From contig CAMWLX010000229.1 of assembly GCA_947175225.1 (NCBI GenBank), positions 1 to 5,974 of the forward strand: DNA of 5,974 nucleotides. The letters are read 5' to 3'. Source of the DNA: an uncultured Porphyromonadaceae bacterium. Its GTDB lineage: Bacteria > Bacteroidota > Bacteroidia > Bacteroidales > Muribaculaceae. Below, in pieces: positions 5,641-5,974 of this stretch. Both the position numbers and the translations under genes were made by a program. The first letter of the stretch is position 1; every line of letters begins with the position of its first letter. The notes under the pieces were generated by a model. The model was not told the origin of the DNA and made no database searches. It saw only the letters and a list, made by a program, of their open reading frames with translations.

Positions 5641-5867
5641 TAAAATTCTAAATTAAATTCGGTTCCTCTCTCCTTTATTTGAAATTTTATAAATTCTGCA
5701 TCCAATCTGAATCCATCTGTCTGAAAAGATCCGTGCCTATATAATGCCACAGTCAAAATTAAAGTCTCTCCGCCCATATTGTAAGACCTAAAGGATCGCA
5801 TTTGAGAATAATTAATTCTGTGCAAATCTGCCAGTTCCCGCGCTTTGATAAGTTCTGAGCCTAACAT
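5640..5867 (-). CDS. Doubtful 75-aa hypothetical protein or gene remnant
   Basis: The frame begins at an ATG directly after an in-frame TAA and ends in TAA, encoding 75 aa. Its second half (33-75) has alternating hydrophobic and polar residues, as in beta-strands, and ends in Phe (FNLEF). No family is recognised. There is no Shine-Dalgarno; a loose promoter-like TATGTTTTG lies upstream on the minus strand (5884-5892), with one base too many between TA and TTTG and no matching -33 box. It does not overlap a better gene, so it may be a small gene, a C-terminal fragment of a lost one, or chance. Confidence 0.35.
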   Translation of the reverse strand: MLGSELIKARELADLHRINYSQMRSFRSYNMGGETLILTVALYRHGSFQTDGFRLDAEFIKFQIKERGTEFNLEF

Positions 5868-5974
5868 TTAGGTTCAAGTTGGCAAAACATATTTACTGCG
5901 CTCCTACCATCCCTGCGCCCTCTGCGTGTTCTCCATCCGAAAGTTTTTTCAACTGAATTAAGGAAGAACCTTTT
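5868..5974. other. Gene-free right end with CTGCG motifs
   Basis: No gene is seen. CTGCG occurs three times, at 5896, 5913 and 5922, inside a pyrimidine-rich stretch (5896-5937). On the minus strand this reads as CGCAG/CGCAGAGGG, similar to short intergenic repeats seen in many bacteria. The region may extend past the window. Confidence 0.4.

Overview
The window looks like a chromosomal segment from a member of the Bacteroidales/Bacteroidota. The reasons are a clear Bacteroidetes-type promoter (TTTG, 19 bp, then TATCTTTG) ahead of the first gene, ATG starts without Shine-Dalgarno sequences, moderate-to-low GC content, and gene families that read as Bacteroidota-like. The assignment is inferred from these traits and was not tested by a database search.

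Left part (1-3660, + strand): four degenerate 29-bp tandem repeats lead into a promoter, followed by clpS, clpA and aat in one direction. Together these make the core of the bacterial N-degron (N-end rule) pathway. Aat adds Leu or Phe to proteins with basic N-termini, ClpS recognises the resulting N-degron, and ClpA unfolds the substrate for ClpP, which is not in this window. A 201-bp clpS-clpA gap carries three successive hairpins, one of them terminator-like. clpA and aat are 5 nt apart.

Middle part (3661-4800): a convergent two-gene cassette on the minus strand encodes a 63-aa protein and a zeta-toxin-like P-loop kinase of 205 aa, probably a toxin-antitoxin pair. A perfect 16-bp sequence occurs as a direct repeat on both sides of it (3738-3753 and 4709-4724). 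The region further upstream is AT-rich and has no convincing gene.

Right part (4800-5974): a complex hairpin (4806-4856) is followed by an extended imperfect palindrome (4877-5128) made of two inverted copies of a roughly 120-bp sequence meeting head to head. This is the least explained structure in the window. It lies just ahead of a 115-aa protein with a charged helix and a C-terminal membrane anchor (5178-5525). A convergent hairpin region and a doubtful 75-aa minus-strand ORF (5640-5867) follow. The window ends in a short stretch with three CTGCG-containing motifs and no gene.
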